A program made the translations under genes and the position numbers. Positions 11,796 to 22,811 of a DNA stretch of 52,731 nucleotides are shown here, in pieces (position 1 is the stretch's first letter; the number at the start of each line of letters is the position of its first letter). Location: the NCBI GenBank assembly GCA_001179505.1, contig CDMY01000391.1, positions 36,541 to 89,271 on the forward strand. Reading direction: 5' to 3'. Source of the DNA: Vitrella brassicaformis. Its lineage: Eukaryota > Sar > Vitrellaceae. The notes beneath the pieces are model-generated. The model was not told where the DNA came from, ran no database searches, and saw nothing but the letters and a program-made list of their open reading frames with translations.

Positions 11796-12738
11796 ATGGG
11801 GAGTGCTGAGAGCACGTCGGCGGAGGAGGAGCAGGTGGAGATGGAACTCAAAGACATGGAACAGGGTACGCAGGCAGGCAGGCCTGTGCTGTGGCAGGCT
11901 CGGTCTCACGTTACGCTGCCTTTTCTCGTTTCTTTCTTTCTTGCGTCACGTCAGGTGTGTTGCAGGACGACAATTTTCCGTGGTTCCACATCGTGCAGTG
12001 GTGCAGCGAGGACGTGTCGTCGGACACCGTGTTCCGCTGGTCGCTGGACGAGGTCCGCGAAAGAGTGCTGCGGCTGACCGACAGCGTCGAGTCGTTCCTG
12101 GAGCAGTGCCCTCCGGCTGACATACCCGAGTTCACACTCGATGACTCCACCACATTCGTAGAATGGTCAGTCAGCGAGACAGACAGACAGACAGACAGAA
12201 CAGCAGGGAGAGACAGCGCACGTGTGAGTGTCTGTGTGAGTGTAGGGCGGGTGCCTTGTTGGACCAGCTGCCGTCGCTCAAGGAGGTGCGGTACCGTCTG
12301 GTGCCGTCGAGGATCAAGGAGGAACGGTTCTGGAAACGCTACTTCGGAGCCATCAAGAACATTCTCACACAAGAGGTACGTACGTACGCCTGTCTGTCGG
12401 TCTGTCTGTCAGCCAGAAAGGCAGAGAGATAGAGAGGGAGTCAGAGAGATGGAGAGGGAGATACATACATGCATGGCCACAGTGGCCAGCACCGTCCCTG
12501 TCTGTGGGTGTCGTGTTGGTCCATTGTGTCCATTACTCAGTTGCTGGCCACGCCCACAGCTGAGAAGACCCGAGCGTTCTCCATCAAGGCCTCCGTGCAG
12601 AACGGCCTCCCGCCACGTCCTTCATCCATCGCACCCGACGCAGCACAGTCGCACACGCACTTGATGAACGGCACCACCCAGCCCAATGGCGTCCCACAGA
12701 CCGACGCCCTCTTGCCCCCTACCATCCCCAGCCCATGA
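11796..12738 (+). CDS. BSD-domain protein
   Basis: Four exons with closing phases: 11796-11865, 11955-12165, 12246-12375, 12541-12738; 202 aa. The start MGSAESTSAEEEQVEMELKD is acidic. The BSD domain spans roughly residues 95-135: DQLPSLKEVRYRLVPSRIKE then ERFWKRYFGAIKNI, containing the hallmark LVP..I.E..FW.RYF. BSD domains occur in TFIIH p62, synapse-associated and DOS2-like proteins; this short protein resembles the BSD-only class, whose role is poorly defined. The C-terminal tail is low-complexity (Pro, Thr, Gln). The last codon overlaps the ATG of gene E (ATGA at 12735-12738), unusual for separate eukaryotic genes. No close copy of this gene is visible beside F. Confidence 0.75.
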
Positions 12739-14504
12739 TAGCCGCTGCGCCACACCATGCCGCTCCCACGATGCCGTACTACGCGCACCCGAAGATGGCG
12801 AGTAGGGTGGACCCCAGGCAGGGACTACTTTCCGCGGCGACGGCTGCAGCACTGTGGGGCCAACAGCACCCACACCATCAGTACCACCAGCAGCGACAGC
12901 ACGAGCAGCTTGGTGGGATGAAGATGCAGGAACCGCACCATCAGCAGCATCAGCAGCATCCCTTCTCATACATCTTCGTTGGTCGCCGCACCTTCTACCT
13001 CCTCAGCCTCACAGACATCCTGCGGCTGAGGGCCACCTGCACGTGGCTCAGGTGTCTCTTCCGAGCGCCCCAGCTGAGAGTTCGGCTCCGCCACTCTGTC
13101 GGCTCACAGGCGGGGCTGCGGCGGCTGGTCAATGGACAGCAGGTGCAGCTGGTGCGGTTCGACGACGACCACTTCGGCGTGTGTGATCTGCTGGCGGCTG
13201 TGTGTGTGATGGAGGAGGGGGACTGGATGGAGATGGGCGAGGTGATTGAGCTGGCGGGGCAGTGCGGCCACTGTGACCTGCCCGTCATCCTCACAGCCGA
13301 TGACATTCGCACACACGCCAGCAAGACGGTAAGGCACACACAGAGGGGCGGGAGAGAACAGAGAGGCCTCATCCCCTCTCTGTCTGTCTGTCTGTGGTGT
13401 GGTGTAGGCGTATAGATCGGTAGCTCGTGTGTTGGCGCAGCTGATGGTGGTCGGCCGCCACGTGGCCTTCGGTGACGGCAGCTGCCTGCAGATCTTCCGC
13501 CATGGCAATGGTGAGGTGCGGGCCATCAGGGACGAGCCCTTCTTCCGGCTGCAGGTCAACCCGCCCCTCCCCGCCCACCATCTCTATCAGCAGCATCGAC
13601 AGCCACACGACCCACCAGTGAACGGCGGCTTCATCTACTCGGACGGATGGGGGCCGACCGGTCTCCCGTACACCGATGCGTCGGTGTCGTCGTTTGCTAA
13701 GGACATGGTCCTCAACCACTTCAGCGAGACTCACCAGACCAATCGCACATCGAGTGACCTTGACAGGTAACACACTCCAATGGCACCAGTGGGTGAGAGG
13801 GGTGCGTGTTTGATTGTGTGTGTGTGTGTGTGTGGTTGGTTCAGGCGTGTTGGTGGCGGCCGTCTGGATGGCCTCCTCACACAATCGCCCCACACACCGG
13901 TGGCCGGATGCACCACCACACTCAGCTACGACGGTGATTTCCGATGGCTGGTGCTCACCGCCGGCAGCCACAACTTCGTCGCATGGATTTCCATCACCGG
14001 ATTAGTAAACAACGATGGGAAGGGAGACAGAGAGGCAGCTCTGCTGGTTAAGTGTCGCGTTCTCTTCTTCCCCTTGTGTGCAGTGGGTGTGCGTGTCGAG
14101 ACCACTGAGGCGCCTGTGTGTGCGAGTGGTCCCTTCAAAGACCGCTTCCCTCTCACCACTCAGCTGGCCCGTGTGGCGCTGGGAGCGGTGGCGCCATACG
14201 TCTTCGACGGACAAGTACAGCAGCAGCAGCAGCAGCAGGATGACGACAACGGTACGGACACACACATGGATGGATGGATGGATGGATGACGTGCCTTCCC
14301 TCTCTGTGTGTGTGGTCTGCAGATTCCGAGGATGGTGCTGATGAGGGTGATACGAATGACGGCAGCGGAGAAGGCGACGGAGGTACACAGCCACACGCAC
14401 CACAGAGGACCTCACATTGGCCTGAATGACTTTCATTTGTGTGTGTGTGTCCTGTGCACTCGACAGGCGAGGGTGGCGTAGCTGAGGCGGAGAGCGGCAA
14501 CTGA
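12735..14504 (+). CDS. Gene E: F-box-like/acidic-tail family member
   Basis: Exons 12735-13328, 13408-13766, 13845-14251, 14323-14382, 14467-14504; 485 aa if the first ATG is used. In-frame ATGs at about 12759, 12774, 12795 and 12918 are alternatives. The N-terminus is His/Gln-rich up to HHQQHQQHPFSYIF. The F-box-like segment follows (FYLLSLTDILRLRATCTWLR then CLF), then VRFDDDHFGVCDLLAAVCVM, PVILTADDIRTHASKT, LAQLMVVGRHVAFGDGSCLQ, GGGRLDGLLTQSPHTPVAG, FVAWISI, FKDRFPLTTQLARVALGAVA, poly-Gln, and an acidic tail ending EAESGN. In the other members exon 3 ends with a GT donor after ..ND(G); here that GT is gg (about 14018), and the former intron reads through without a stop and in frame into the next exon. 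Function unknown. Confidence 0.7.
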
Positions 14505-14884
14505 TCCATCCGTCAATACTGGTGAGCTCGCAGCGATTCACTTAGGCCATGTGGCTGATGTTGCCCTGATGAGTGTGCGTCTGTGTGTGTCATCAGGAGG
14601 GTGTTGGTTGCGTGCCGGCTGTCGTCATCTCTGCAGGCGATCCATGTGTGTGCACGATGGATGAATCGCATATCGCTCACTCTGCAGACATACAGACCAG
14701 CTGCTGATATGTGACCGAATGGCAGCTGTGTGGGTGTTGTGCTGAAGAGTTCCATGCCTCTCTGATGCATGCGTTGCATGAATGAATCGGCCCGTGCGTC
14801 CCTATTCTGTATGCGCAGCCCTTTGCGCAGCGACGCTCGCGATAGTGGCGGGGCCGGGAGAGGGAGAGGGAGAGATGGACGGCC
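14505..14884. other. 3' flank of gene E, no gene seen
   Basis: The stretch around 14700-14790 weakly resembles the 3' flank of gene F (about 49120-49200): a gaccgaatg / taccgaatg block followed by ctctgatgc. This suggests the family duplications carried some downstream DNA. Confidence 0.35.
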
Positions 14885-15362
14885 AGCGCCAGGTGCGGGG
14901 CGACCAAGGGGAGAGCGGAGAGCGACAGACAGACAGACAGACAGACAGATCAATCCATGAGGATGTATGATCCGGGAGCAGCCAAAGCGGGGACACGCAA
15001 TTGTACAGAGCGATGAATGTCATGTGCACACGCATTCAGTTCTTCACGGCAAGCACAGCGATAACAATTGAAGTCCGCACGCACCACCGTCCGACAGGAA
15101 GACAGCCCTCGCTGCCGATCAATCATGCGCACCGGCCGGAAAATTGATGGAAAACTACGAGCGGCTGACCTTTCTCAGCTCCACCAAGGAAACATACACA
15201 AATTGCGCCACCAGCCGGTGCGCTGACGTATCTATCGCATCACATGCACTGCACTAGCGCTATCAAAATTGTCACATCCATGTGGAATCGGATCACATAT
15301 CTTCATCCACTTGATCGACTTCAGCAGCTCCAGCCGTCCCCTGTGTCTCATCGACTTCTCCT
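14885..15362. repeat. Dispersed ~0.5 kb duplication, copy 2
   Basis: Direct copy of 2988-3522, see that entry. Its right-hand 130 bp (15232-15362) is the last coding exon of the ankyrin-type gene, so this copy is probably the original location and 2988-3522 the derived one. Confidence 0.8.
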
Positions 15363-17050
15363 CTGCACCACACAACACCGCACCACGCAAACCAACAGGG
15401 AGACAGACATTGGGACGTGATCCGATCGTTGTCATCATGAAATGCGGCTGTTTGTTTGTCTGTTTGTCACCTTCTCTGTCCATCTCATTCTCGACTGTGT
15501 CAGACAGCAACCGGCTTGACGGCGGCAAGCAATCGTCGCGTCTCTTTTTCCTGCCCCTCCCTCTGTTGGCCATCTTGGCTGCAATGCCTCGTCCAGCAGG
15601 TGCGTCCATTAGAGCGTCCACCTGTTGCTGGCTGTCCTCTTTATCAGAGCGCAATGGCGCCAGAATGGCCCCCAAACGCTGCGAGGCACCACAAGTAGAT
15701 AGACACAGACAGACAGACACACAGACACACAGACAAACAGTGTCAGACACGACACGTTTGTTTATGTCTTGCGTGTCTGGTGATCTGATTCCTCCCGTCT
15801 GGTGCCCCACCTTTCTCTTGCTGTATCTGATGTCTCGGCGGCCCATGCCCACACGCCGCTGAGGCACGCCACGCGGCACAAATGTATCGAGAAGATGCAC
15901 CAGCTTGGACATAGAAAAACTGTCGGTTTGCAGCGCGCTCTGGAGATTCCCTGCAAATGCCAACCAAAATACACACCACACGGATTCGGCGGTGGTCCGT
16001 CTGTCTGTTCTGTGTGGGATTGGGCTGACTATTAAAGTTCTTGTCTGCTTCCCACCCACCGCAAAGAGCGATCCAGGTGGCGGCTTTGCCGACTTGGCAT
16101 GGCACGGTCATCGCGATGCCGCCTGGAAGCCGGAGCTTTCCTTGTTTGTGCAGACGGCCAAGAGTGTGCGACGACCGAGCGCCGTGCTCGTCGTCCCAGA
16201 GGAAGAAGTGATAGAATTCATGCTCGTGAGAAGGAATGTAGCAGCTCTGCACGCACACATTATGCAGACGGCTGTCTGAAAGAGAGACCAGTGCTGTGCA
16301 AAGAGGTGATCCAGGAGGGACACGAAAACCTGCAGCACGTCACAGAGAGAAATAAGTGAGTGATTGACTGAGACACCCCTTACGCCTCTCACCATACCTG
16401 CCCGGGTATGTGTTGTGGCAGCCTCTGTCTGTGGGTGGTCTTGTGGGCTGCCACCAGTGTGTTGAATATTAACTTCATCTTCCCGCCGTTCTTCGTGATG
16501 TCTCGCACCAATCTGTCAGCAGCATGTCTCTTGTTCTCTTCGACCACTGATCGATCGTCACACATACGAGGTGAGAGTGCGCATCCGTGTCGGCTTACAT
16601 GTTCCTTCTGACATTTGCCACTTCGTGCGCTTCCCTGGCTTCATGCGATAAGGCTCCAGAGGCCTGGGAAAGCACACCGTAAAGTACCTGCCTTTGTCTC
16701 GGCCTCACCCATTTCCCTTTGCCTTCTCACGTGATGGTCTTGCCGTTGAGCATGTCGATTAGCACCTCATGCGTCTCGCTGCTGCTCTGACCAAGAAGCG
16801 CCTGCTTTCTTTTCAAAGACTCCCAATACCGCCCCAGCTGGCCGTTCCTGTGCATCTGCTGCACGTAGCTGGCCAGGTGCATAGTAGTGGCGAGACACGG
16901 CGGACTGCCAGCCATGCCGAAAGCTGCGAGTATCAGCGAGTGCTTGGATTTCCTGTAGCCGAGCTTCCATGCCCGTGAGTCGAGATAGTTGGCCTCTGTC
17001 GCCTGAACTTACACACCTCAATGAGTGCACAAATTGTGTCGTCGATGGCT
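15232..17050 (-). CDS. Ankyrin-associated protein, C-terminal part or separate gene
   Basis: Exons, minus strand: about 16730-16955, about 16575-16690, about 16400-16545, about 16280-16340, 16060-16278, 15811-15950, 15471-15678 and 15232-15362, ending in TAG. Phases close for most joins. Readable segments: HSLILAAFGMAGSPPCLATT, EENKRHAADRLVRDITKNGG, HEHEFYHFFLWDDEHGARSS, QTDSFSMSKLVHLLDTFVPR and GRGRKKRRDDCLPPSSR, a basic stretch like a nuclear localisation signal. No domain beyond a possible degenerate ankyrin repeat at the start is recognised. The frame changes between VSLLDHLFAQHW and LHNVCVQSCYIPSH near 16270-16290, which I could not resolve. The segment probably continues from 17052-19695 through a one-base shift at the TAG there; a separate gene starting at about 16915 is the alternative. 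Confidence 0.5.
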
Positions 17051-17051
17051 G

Positions 17052-19695
17052 CACTACATGCCCACCAGGGTGAGATAGTTCGTGAGGACCATGTCTTTTA
17101 CATCTTCAAGCTCGCCGTTCTGGTTACATTCGCTATTGAGATGGTGGACAATGTACGTCAGCGGCGTGAATACTCCCACCGTCACAGTGCCGCTCTCTAA
17201 TAAGAAACGGGTGCCTCTCTGGTGTTCGAGCCTAGCGAAAGCCAGGGTGATGTCCGAAGCTATAATGTACCTGCCGTGAGCCACCGCTTGCACCAGCCAC
17301 CACAGCAAGTGCCTTTTCACGACCACACTGACCGCCAGCCACTGTCTCCACCGCTCTGGGCTGAGCTGTGTGAAAATCTTGAACAACTGCATGTTCCCAG
17401 CCCACTCGCTGCTGCTCTTCTCCCAGAGGTCCTGTGCCGCGACAGCGTTCTCCCGTATGATAAGATAGCCATTGTCGTTCGTGCCTCTTGTGTCTCGAGG
17501 GACTGAAAAAGGGATCGCATCGTAGTCAGCATTGCGTTGAATGTCTCCGCCGACATCTGATACGCATACCCTACATGCAGAATACAAAGAAAGGAACAAT
17601 GCCCTATGTGATCATCCATGGTGTCCTTGTCCTTGCACATACCTGTCTCGGCGAGGTATCTGAGGCACCTCTCTCCCTCTTGCTCGACCACATGCACCAT
17701 CAGAGTGAGTCTGCCTGTGGACATTCACTATCGTGTCTGCTGTCAGTATTCGCTGCCCTGTCTCGCCATACGGCCCTTCGAGAGCCACTCGCAAAACAGC
17801 ACTGCTGTCAGCAGCAATCGCCGAGCCGAGGAAGCTCAGCCCGTTAAAGTTCAGCCGAGAGAGGTACTTGACGTCGGGCACCCATTGCAGCATGATCTGG
17901 ACCATTGCTGTGTGGCCCTCCGAGGCGGCAATGTGCAGCACTGTCTGCAGGCGAAGAGAAACGATGATGGAGACATGAGGGGGTTATTGGATTCGTAGTA
18001 TATTGCCTTCTCCATCTCTTTGTCCGAACATGATTTTGAGGAGGTCAGTCCTGGCGCCGAAAAAAAGCATAGCCTGGAGCACCCCGACATCCTCGTTCTT
18101 CGCTGCAAGGTGCACTGGAGTCCATAGCCGCTCAAGCGACATCTGACGGAAGACTCGTCTCCTATATATTTGGTCCCATGAAATGGCTCCCTCGGCCGCC
18201 GCTGCAGCAGTGGTGTTGCCGTCTCCAAGGTCCCAGAACGAAGTGACAATGTCATAGTGCCTGCAGCAAGCCGGGAGAAAATGGAAATGGCTGTGTGAGT
18301 GAATACTGCTAATGTACTTGCGGTGCTTTGCGATGTATGCCCTGTCCATCAGGAAGCCCATAATGAGCTACGCCATCTCGCCATTGCCATTTTCCGCAAG
18401 CACATGGAGCGACGATGTGTGGAGGTTCTTTCCCTCGCCCGGATGGAGGTCAGCCTGCATAACGATCTCGTCGTTGTGGAGTGCATACTTCCTTGTGATG
18501 GCGTCATCCAGGTTGGCGCCCATCTCGAACATTTCTCTCACAAGATTCACACTGCCGCCCCGGATGGCATACCTGCAGACAAAAGGGAGGGACAAACACG
18601 GAGCACAGTGTGTAATGCGCACGCACGTGTCCCCTGCTTTTGGACGCCTACATGAGCGGGGTATACTCATCATGTGCATCGTGAATCGAAGCCCCGAATG
18701 CTGTCAGAAAGATGCCCTTGGGTGTGTTGAGCCACTCGCGCAGATCCTTTTCCATTTGTTCGGTCTTTTCGCTGAGGATGTTATGCGCCACGTTGTAATG
18801 GCCGTTCGATGCAGCATGGCACAACGGGAAATATAGCGGGTCGATGTTGAAATCAGCGCGCGCATTTGCCCTGTTGACGAGCATCTTGAATATTCTGAGA
18901 CGGCCGTGTTGGGCTGCCAGAGACATGGCCGAGGTGAGTGCAGTGTCGTCGGTCTTTGTAGGGTCGGCGCCAAGAGACAAAAGGGAAATCACGACTGCAT
19001 AGAGAAACGCACATGAGGGTGAGCACTCCTTAAAGATGACACATACAGAGTGTACCTTTCTCGTGTCCATTCATTGTTGCCAGCATGAGGGGACTGAAAC
19101 CATTGACGCCGGGGAAGTCAACAATCCGCTCGAACTCTCCCGCGCTGCACAGACCACACACGAAACTGGCTCCTGTTGCGTGCTCTTTCCTCTGGTCTTT
19201 CTTATAGAAATCTCCGTTTCGCTTGGAAGAGCATCCATTCCAGTAGCCTCAGAAGCCCGCTGCGTGCTGCGAAATGGACCGGAGCCTCAAAGTACTCGAT
19301 GGCAATCGCCTCCTTTCTTCCATAGAAAGAGTTGACGGCCTTCGACTTGATCCACTCCAGGTCAAGCCGGAAGACATCGTCTGTCACGATTTCATCCACA
19401 AGAAAGACGAGAGGGTAAATGTAGTCTCGTTTCATGTCGGTTCACTCGCCTACCTACCAATTGCGGTCAGACGTTCCTTCAACAGGGGCCACTGTTTGTC
19501 CCTGTTGCCGCCCAAACCATACGAGAGGCGTATCTCCCTGTGAATGACGATCACGGCCGCCTCGCGACACACGAGTTTGTTCCCGCTCTTGAGCCTTCTG
19601 CGCGCGTCATCGGACTGTTTTGTTGATGGAAGGACCATGTCGTAGATGAGTTGTTCACACTGCTCTGAGAGAAACAAAGGGAGGATCTTCATCAC
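17052..19695 (-). CDS. Ankyrin-repeat protein
   Basis: Start ATG at 19693-19695 (MMKILPLFLSEQCEQ). Exons include 19458-19695, about 19205-19426, 19056-19144, 18652-18994, 18318-18572, about 18000-18260, about 17815-17945, about 17642-17745 and 17054-17512. Ankyrin-type repeats are recognisable: APVHFAARSGLLRLLEWMLF, FSPLMLATMNGHEK, ALTSAMSLAAQHGRLRIFKM, SLHVLAENGNGEMA, TPVHLAAKNEDVGVLQAM, VLHIAASEGHTAMVQIML. Such repeats normally bind other proteins; no catalytic domain is seen. Oddities: an in-frame TAG at 18368-18370 (GEMA*LIMGFLMD) sits inside a repeat where AAG would be expected. The next apparent stop, TAG at 17052-17054, is followed one base out of frame by AAIDDTICALIE, which looks coding. 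A 32-nt intron is suggested at 19426-19457. Two joins (19205/19144, 18000/17945) do not close in phase. Confidence 0.6.
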
Positions 19696-19760
19696 GTGTT
19701 GGTGTTAAGTAAATGATGGGTGTGTCTAGAAAGACCTTCTTGACTGATTCCTTTCATATG

Positions 19761-19799
19761 CCCAATTTCTTGGACCGCTCCGAGGTCCAAGAAATTGGG
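19761..19799. promoter_or_regulatory. Perfect 16-bp inverted repeat upstream of the ankyrin gene
   Basis: cccaatttcttggacc, a 7-nt spacer gctccga, then ggtccaagaaattggg: all 16 pairs are complementary. It lies in the about 270 bp between the ankyrin gene start (19695) and the protease gene end (19967), so it could be a dimeric transcription-factor site or a hairpin in a 5' or 3' untranslated region. Function is inference. Confidence 0.6.
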
Positions 19800-19966
19800 G
19801 ACATGGAAGGTCCACCGGCTGAGTTCCTCCCTCCGTGCCTCTGGTGTGTCTGCTGCAGCGAGAGACGACCAGCTGGGCGGATCGCGCTTGTGTCTCAACT
19901 CAGGAATCGTGACTCGTACGTGCAATACAAGCTGAGAGAGACAGACAAAGGAATGAATGAATAGTC

Positions 19967-22024
19967 TCACTGAATGCCGCTCATGCCGCTTGCCTTTCTG
20001 TCTTTGACGCCTTTGACCATTTCTTGAACCGCTGTGTTGCAGAAGAGCAGCTCGATTTTGTGTGAGTTGTCAGAGCCATGCCACGTTGGCTCGAGGCCAC
20101 CACCCGAGTAGTCATCCACACGATGCAACCTTGTGGCCGTGTGTGAAGTCTCTGTGGCGAGGAGTGGGATGCAGTTCTATACAAGACAACAACATACACA
20201 CCAGAGACCAGATGCCATCCACCACCCTTCCATAAATGTCCTTTTTGGTCCGTTCGGCTCACTTACGTAGCTGCACCGGATCGTTGTGGCCATAGCGAGG
20301 GAATCCCCACCGCACTCCTTGACGCCGGTCCGCATGTTAATGAATCGATCCCAAGTCAGCCTCACACTGCTTGGAATCGGCGCTTTCTGCCGCAGCAATT
20401 CCGACACGCTCTTGCCGTGAGTATTCAGCTGGGAGAAGTAAACACGACACATCGTCAGAACGAGGGCACCCATGCCTTCAGCTGACCTTCTTGGCGTATA
20501 TATAGTAAATCTCTTTCTCGATGTCACACTCGTTGGTGCCTCGGCGGACATTAAAGTATCCCTCGTTTGCAAACTTATGACCCATGCTGTTGCGCACGAT
20601 CCAATAGGGATTGCTGTGGCCGCCGCCCCACCCCACCAGCACCATCCCATGTCTGCCTGTAAAGGGCGATATCCTGAAAGCATCAACGAGCCAATAAGAG
20701 TAGAGACGACGTGGTGTGGCTGCGCGGCGAGCTGCACCTGCCCCATGCGTAGACGGCGTTTTTGTCGTAGAGCTGAATCTCGTCCAGACAGTAGGCGAAG
20801 TCATAATAAATATCAGACTGCATGACAGCAACACTATAAAAACGGAAGCATCCACAAAACACCACGTTACCAGTCCTGTCTCGACGAATGCGAGCGTTTC
20901 AATAGTGACTTACTGTGACGGGCAGACTACCGTAATGCATCAGCTGCAGCTGGATGCACTTGACCACCTACATGCACAGTCGTGAAAGACAAAGACACAC
21001 TCGTCTACAGACACATGCACGGCTTCGAAGAGACCACGGGCATGTCTCACTTGCCTCTGCCCCCGTCAGCCGTCGATCGAGCAATGTGTCTCGCATGGTC
21101 GTGTCCGGCATCAAGAACACGCCCGACTGATAATCTGGGTGCCGCCGCCCCTCGGGAATCTCGTGATAGTCCATTGCCTTCCATGGCCGCGGCAGCCTCG
21201 CATCACACTCAGGCACCAGGAACTTGCCATCCGGACTGTACCAAAGCATACATACACAATGATGTTGGTCGTCGTCCTTTCTCGTCGTGTTTGACCTTTT
21301 GCGCACGTTCTTGATAGAGCGACAGTGGTGGTTGTCATTGACCATCGCGGAGCCATGGATGTCGGAGGGCTGCATTGTCACACAGAGAAGACCTGTCTCT
21401 GTCAGGCTCATGGAGAGGATGATTGGCGTGACGTTCTTGGCGAGATGATTACCATGCAGCCTGACATATAGGGCAGGCTAGTGTCAAGAGCCGCCCCGTT
21501 CCCGACCAGGTAGTCCAACGCCACGTGGATCTCGCCACCTGTCGTTCGCCAGACACCATCGATGGGCTTCTTGTCATTCTTTCCCACCTTCGCAAGTGTA
21601 GTCCTCAACACACGAGACAAGGTCCTGCGCCGAGAAGGTATGTCGATGTCCGTCCATCACAAGGGAAGGGGCGACACCGTGCTCCAGGTCACGCACACAA
21701 TGCCGATCGGCAAACATGCCTGCTGCTGCGAAAGCGTAACACGCACTGCACTCGCGCTGGCACAAACAAACAGACAGACAAGGCATGCCTCGAGACACAG
21801 CACAGCCTGCTCATCCCACCTGATCTTCGACAAGATAGCTAGGAAAGCATGTGTGCCATTTGTGTGAGGGCTGTCGAGGGGTCGAACTCATCCGGCACTT
21901 TGGCATCATAGTCACAAAAGCGAAGGTCTCTGGCGCCGATCCGCTCAACTTGTGGGTCTCTCTGTGTCCGAGCGCGATATGACACATCGAGGCCCTGAGC
22001 CTCCTGAGTGCGTTTCTTCTCTTC
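19967..22024 (-). CDS. Papain-family (C1) cysteine protease, cathepsin C-like, 5' end unresolved
   Basis: Exons: 21820-22024, 21588-21756, 21453-21538, 21055-21369, 20914-20967, 20738-20833, 20487-20673, 20267-20428, 19967-20176 (TGA). Catalytic features: oxyanion Gln and nucleophile in EDQRECSACYAFA (Cys followed by Tyr, as in cathepsin C), His in GRHGMVLVGWGGG, Asn in YWIVRNSMG, where the usual Trp after Asn-Ser is Met. VPDEFDPSTAL precedes the active site as at a mature N-terminus. A C-terminal extension after YIYAKK is unusual. Expected role: aminodipeptidase or endopeptidase in lysosome-like or secretory compartments. Oddities: TAG at 21839-21841 in the upstream frame while the active-site frame starts one base later; a GC-AG intron after 21055 (gcaagt donor, phase proven); the join LPVT/VAVMQ (20914/20833) is one base off. 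Upstream exons with signal peptide and exclusion domain not found. Confidence 0.7.
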
Positions 22025-22811
22025 CTGCAGTGTATTTCATGTGCAAGCTTTTACGAGCCGGTGTGAGCTAAGCTTGCAAAACCAGCACCGAACGGACGAC
22101 TAACGACGTGCGTGCGCTGACTCGAAACAGCCTCCGTTTGAAAGGATACGTGTCGGCAGTGAAGATCTTTGATCAACGTGAGTGTTCGTGATTCCCCTCC
22201 TCTCTCTGACGAAGTCGCAGATCAGCAGCCTTGCCCCTTCTCGTCCGCAGCCTCGACGTTCAGGTATGAAGACACCGGTGCGTGCGTGTGTTGCGTGGTG
22301 ATCAGGGGGTGGGGAGGGTGCTTGTCATGGAAGCGGGCAGCTCTGGCAGCACGAGAGACAGGCGAGTACTTCTCTCAGCGATGTGTCGTGCATCCACCTC
22401 CCCTCGTACGAGTCTTTCTTCCGGAAGAGCGAGGGCCCAGGCCGACGCCCATCGGGTGTTCCCTTGCCAACGCCGGGCGGCGGGCAGTTGCCTTGAGCGG
22501 GCCGGGACGAACTGGGTTATTCCAGGCGGGCAGCCTGCAGCGAACTCGGATGGGAGAGAGTCCTCGGACGGGACTGATGGGCTGTGATGGAGAGAGAGAG
22601 AGGGAGGGAGCGAGGAAGTAAGTGAGACAAGCCAGGTACGAGAGAGCCAGTGACACGTTTGATGGGTACATAGCTGTCAGTACAGAGAGAAAGCGAGGCA
22701 GCAAGACAGACAGATAGATAGACAGGCGCATGTAGGCAGACAGGCAGGAAGGAGGCATTTCCTCACCATTTGGCTGAGGGCTTATACGGACCTTGTGCAG
22801 TTGATCGTCGA
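22025..22811. other. Region upstream of the protease; 5' exons probably here but not resolved
   Basis: On the plus strand a frame over 22169-22621 has odd composition and I do not accept it. The sequence gtgagctaagcttgcaaa at 22062-22079 matches a short motif seen near other gene starts. A GAGA/GACA-rich tract occupies 22590-22750. Confidence 0.4.

Noticed and set aside
15269-15862. 197-codon plus-strand frame
   Set aside because: Antisense shadow of the minus-strand exons at 15471-15678 and 15811-15950, which splice in phase.
22169-22621. 150-codon plus-strand frame upstream of the protease
   Set aside because: Arg/Gly/Ser-rich composition typical of shadow frames; no domain or splice support.
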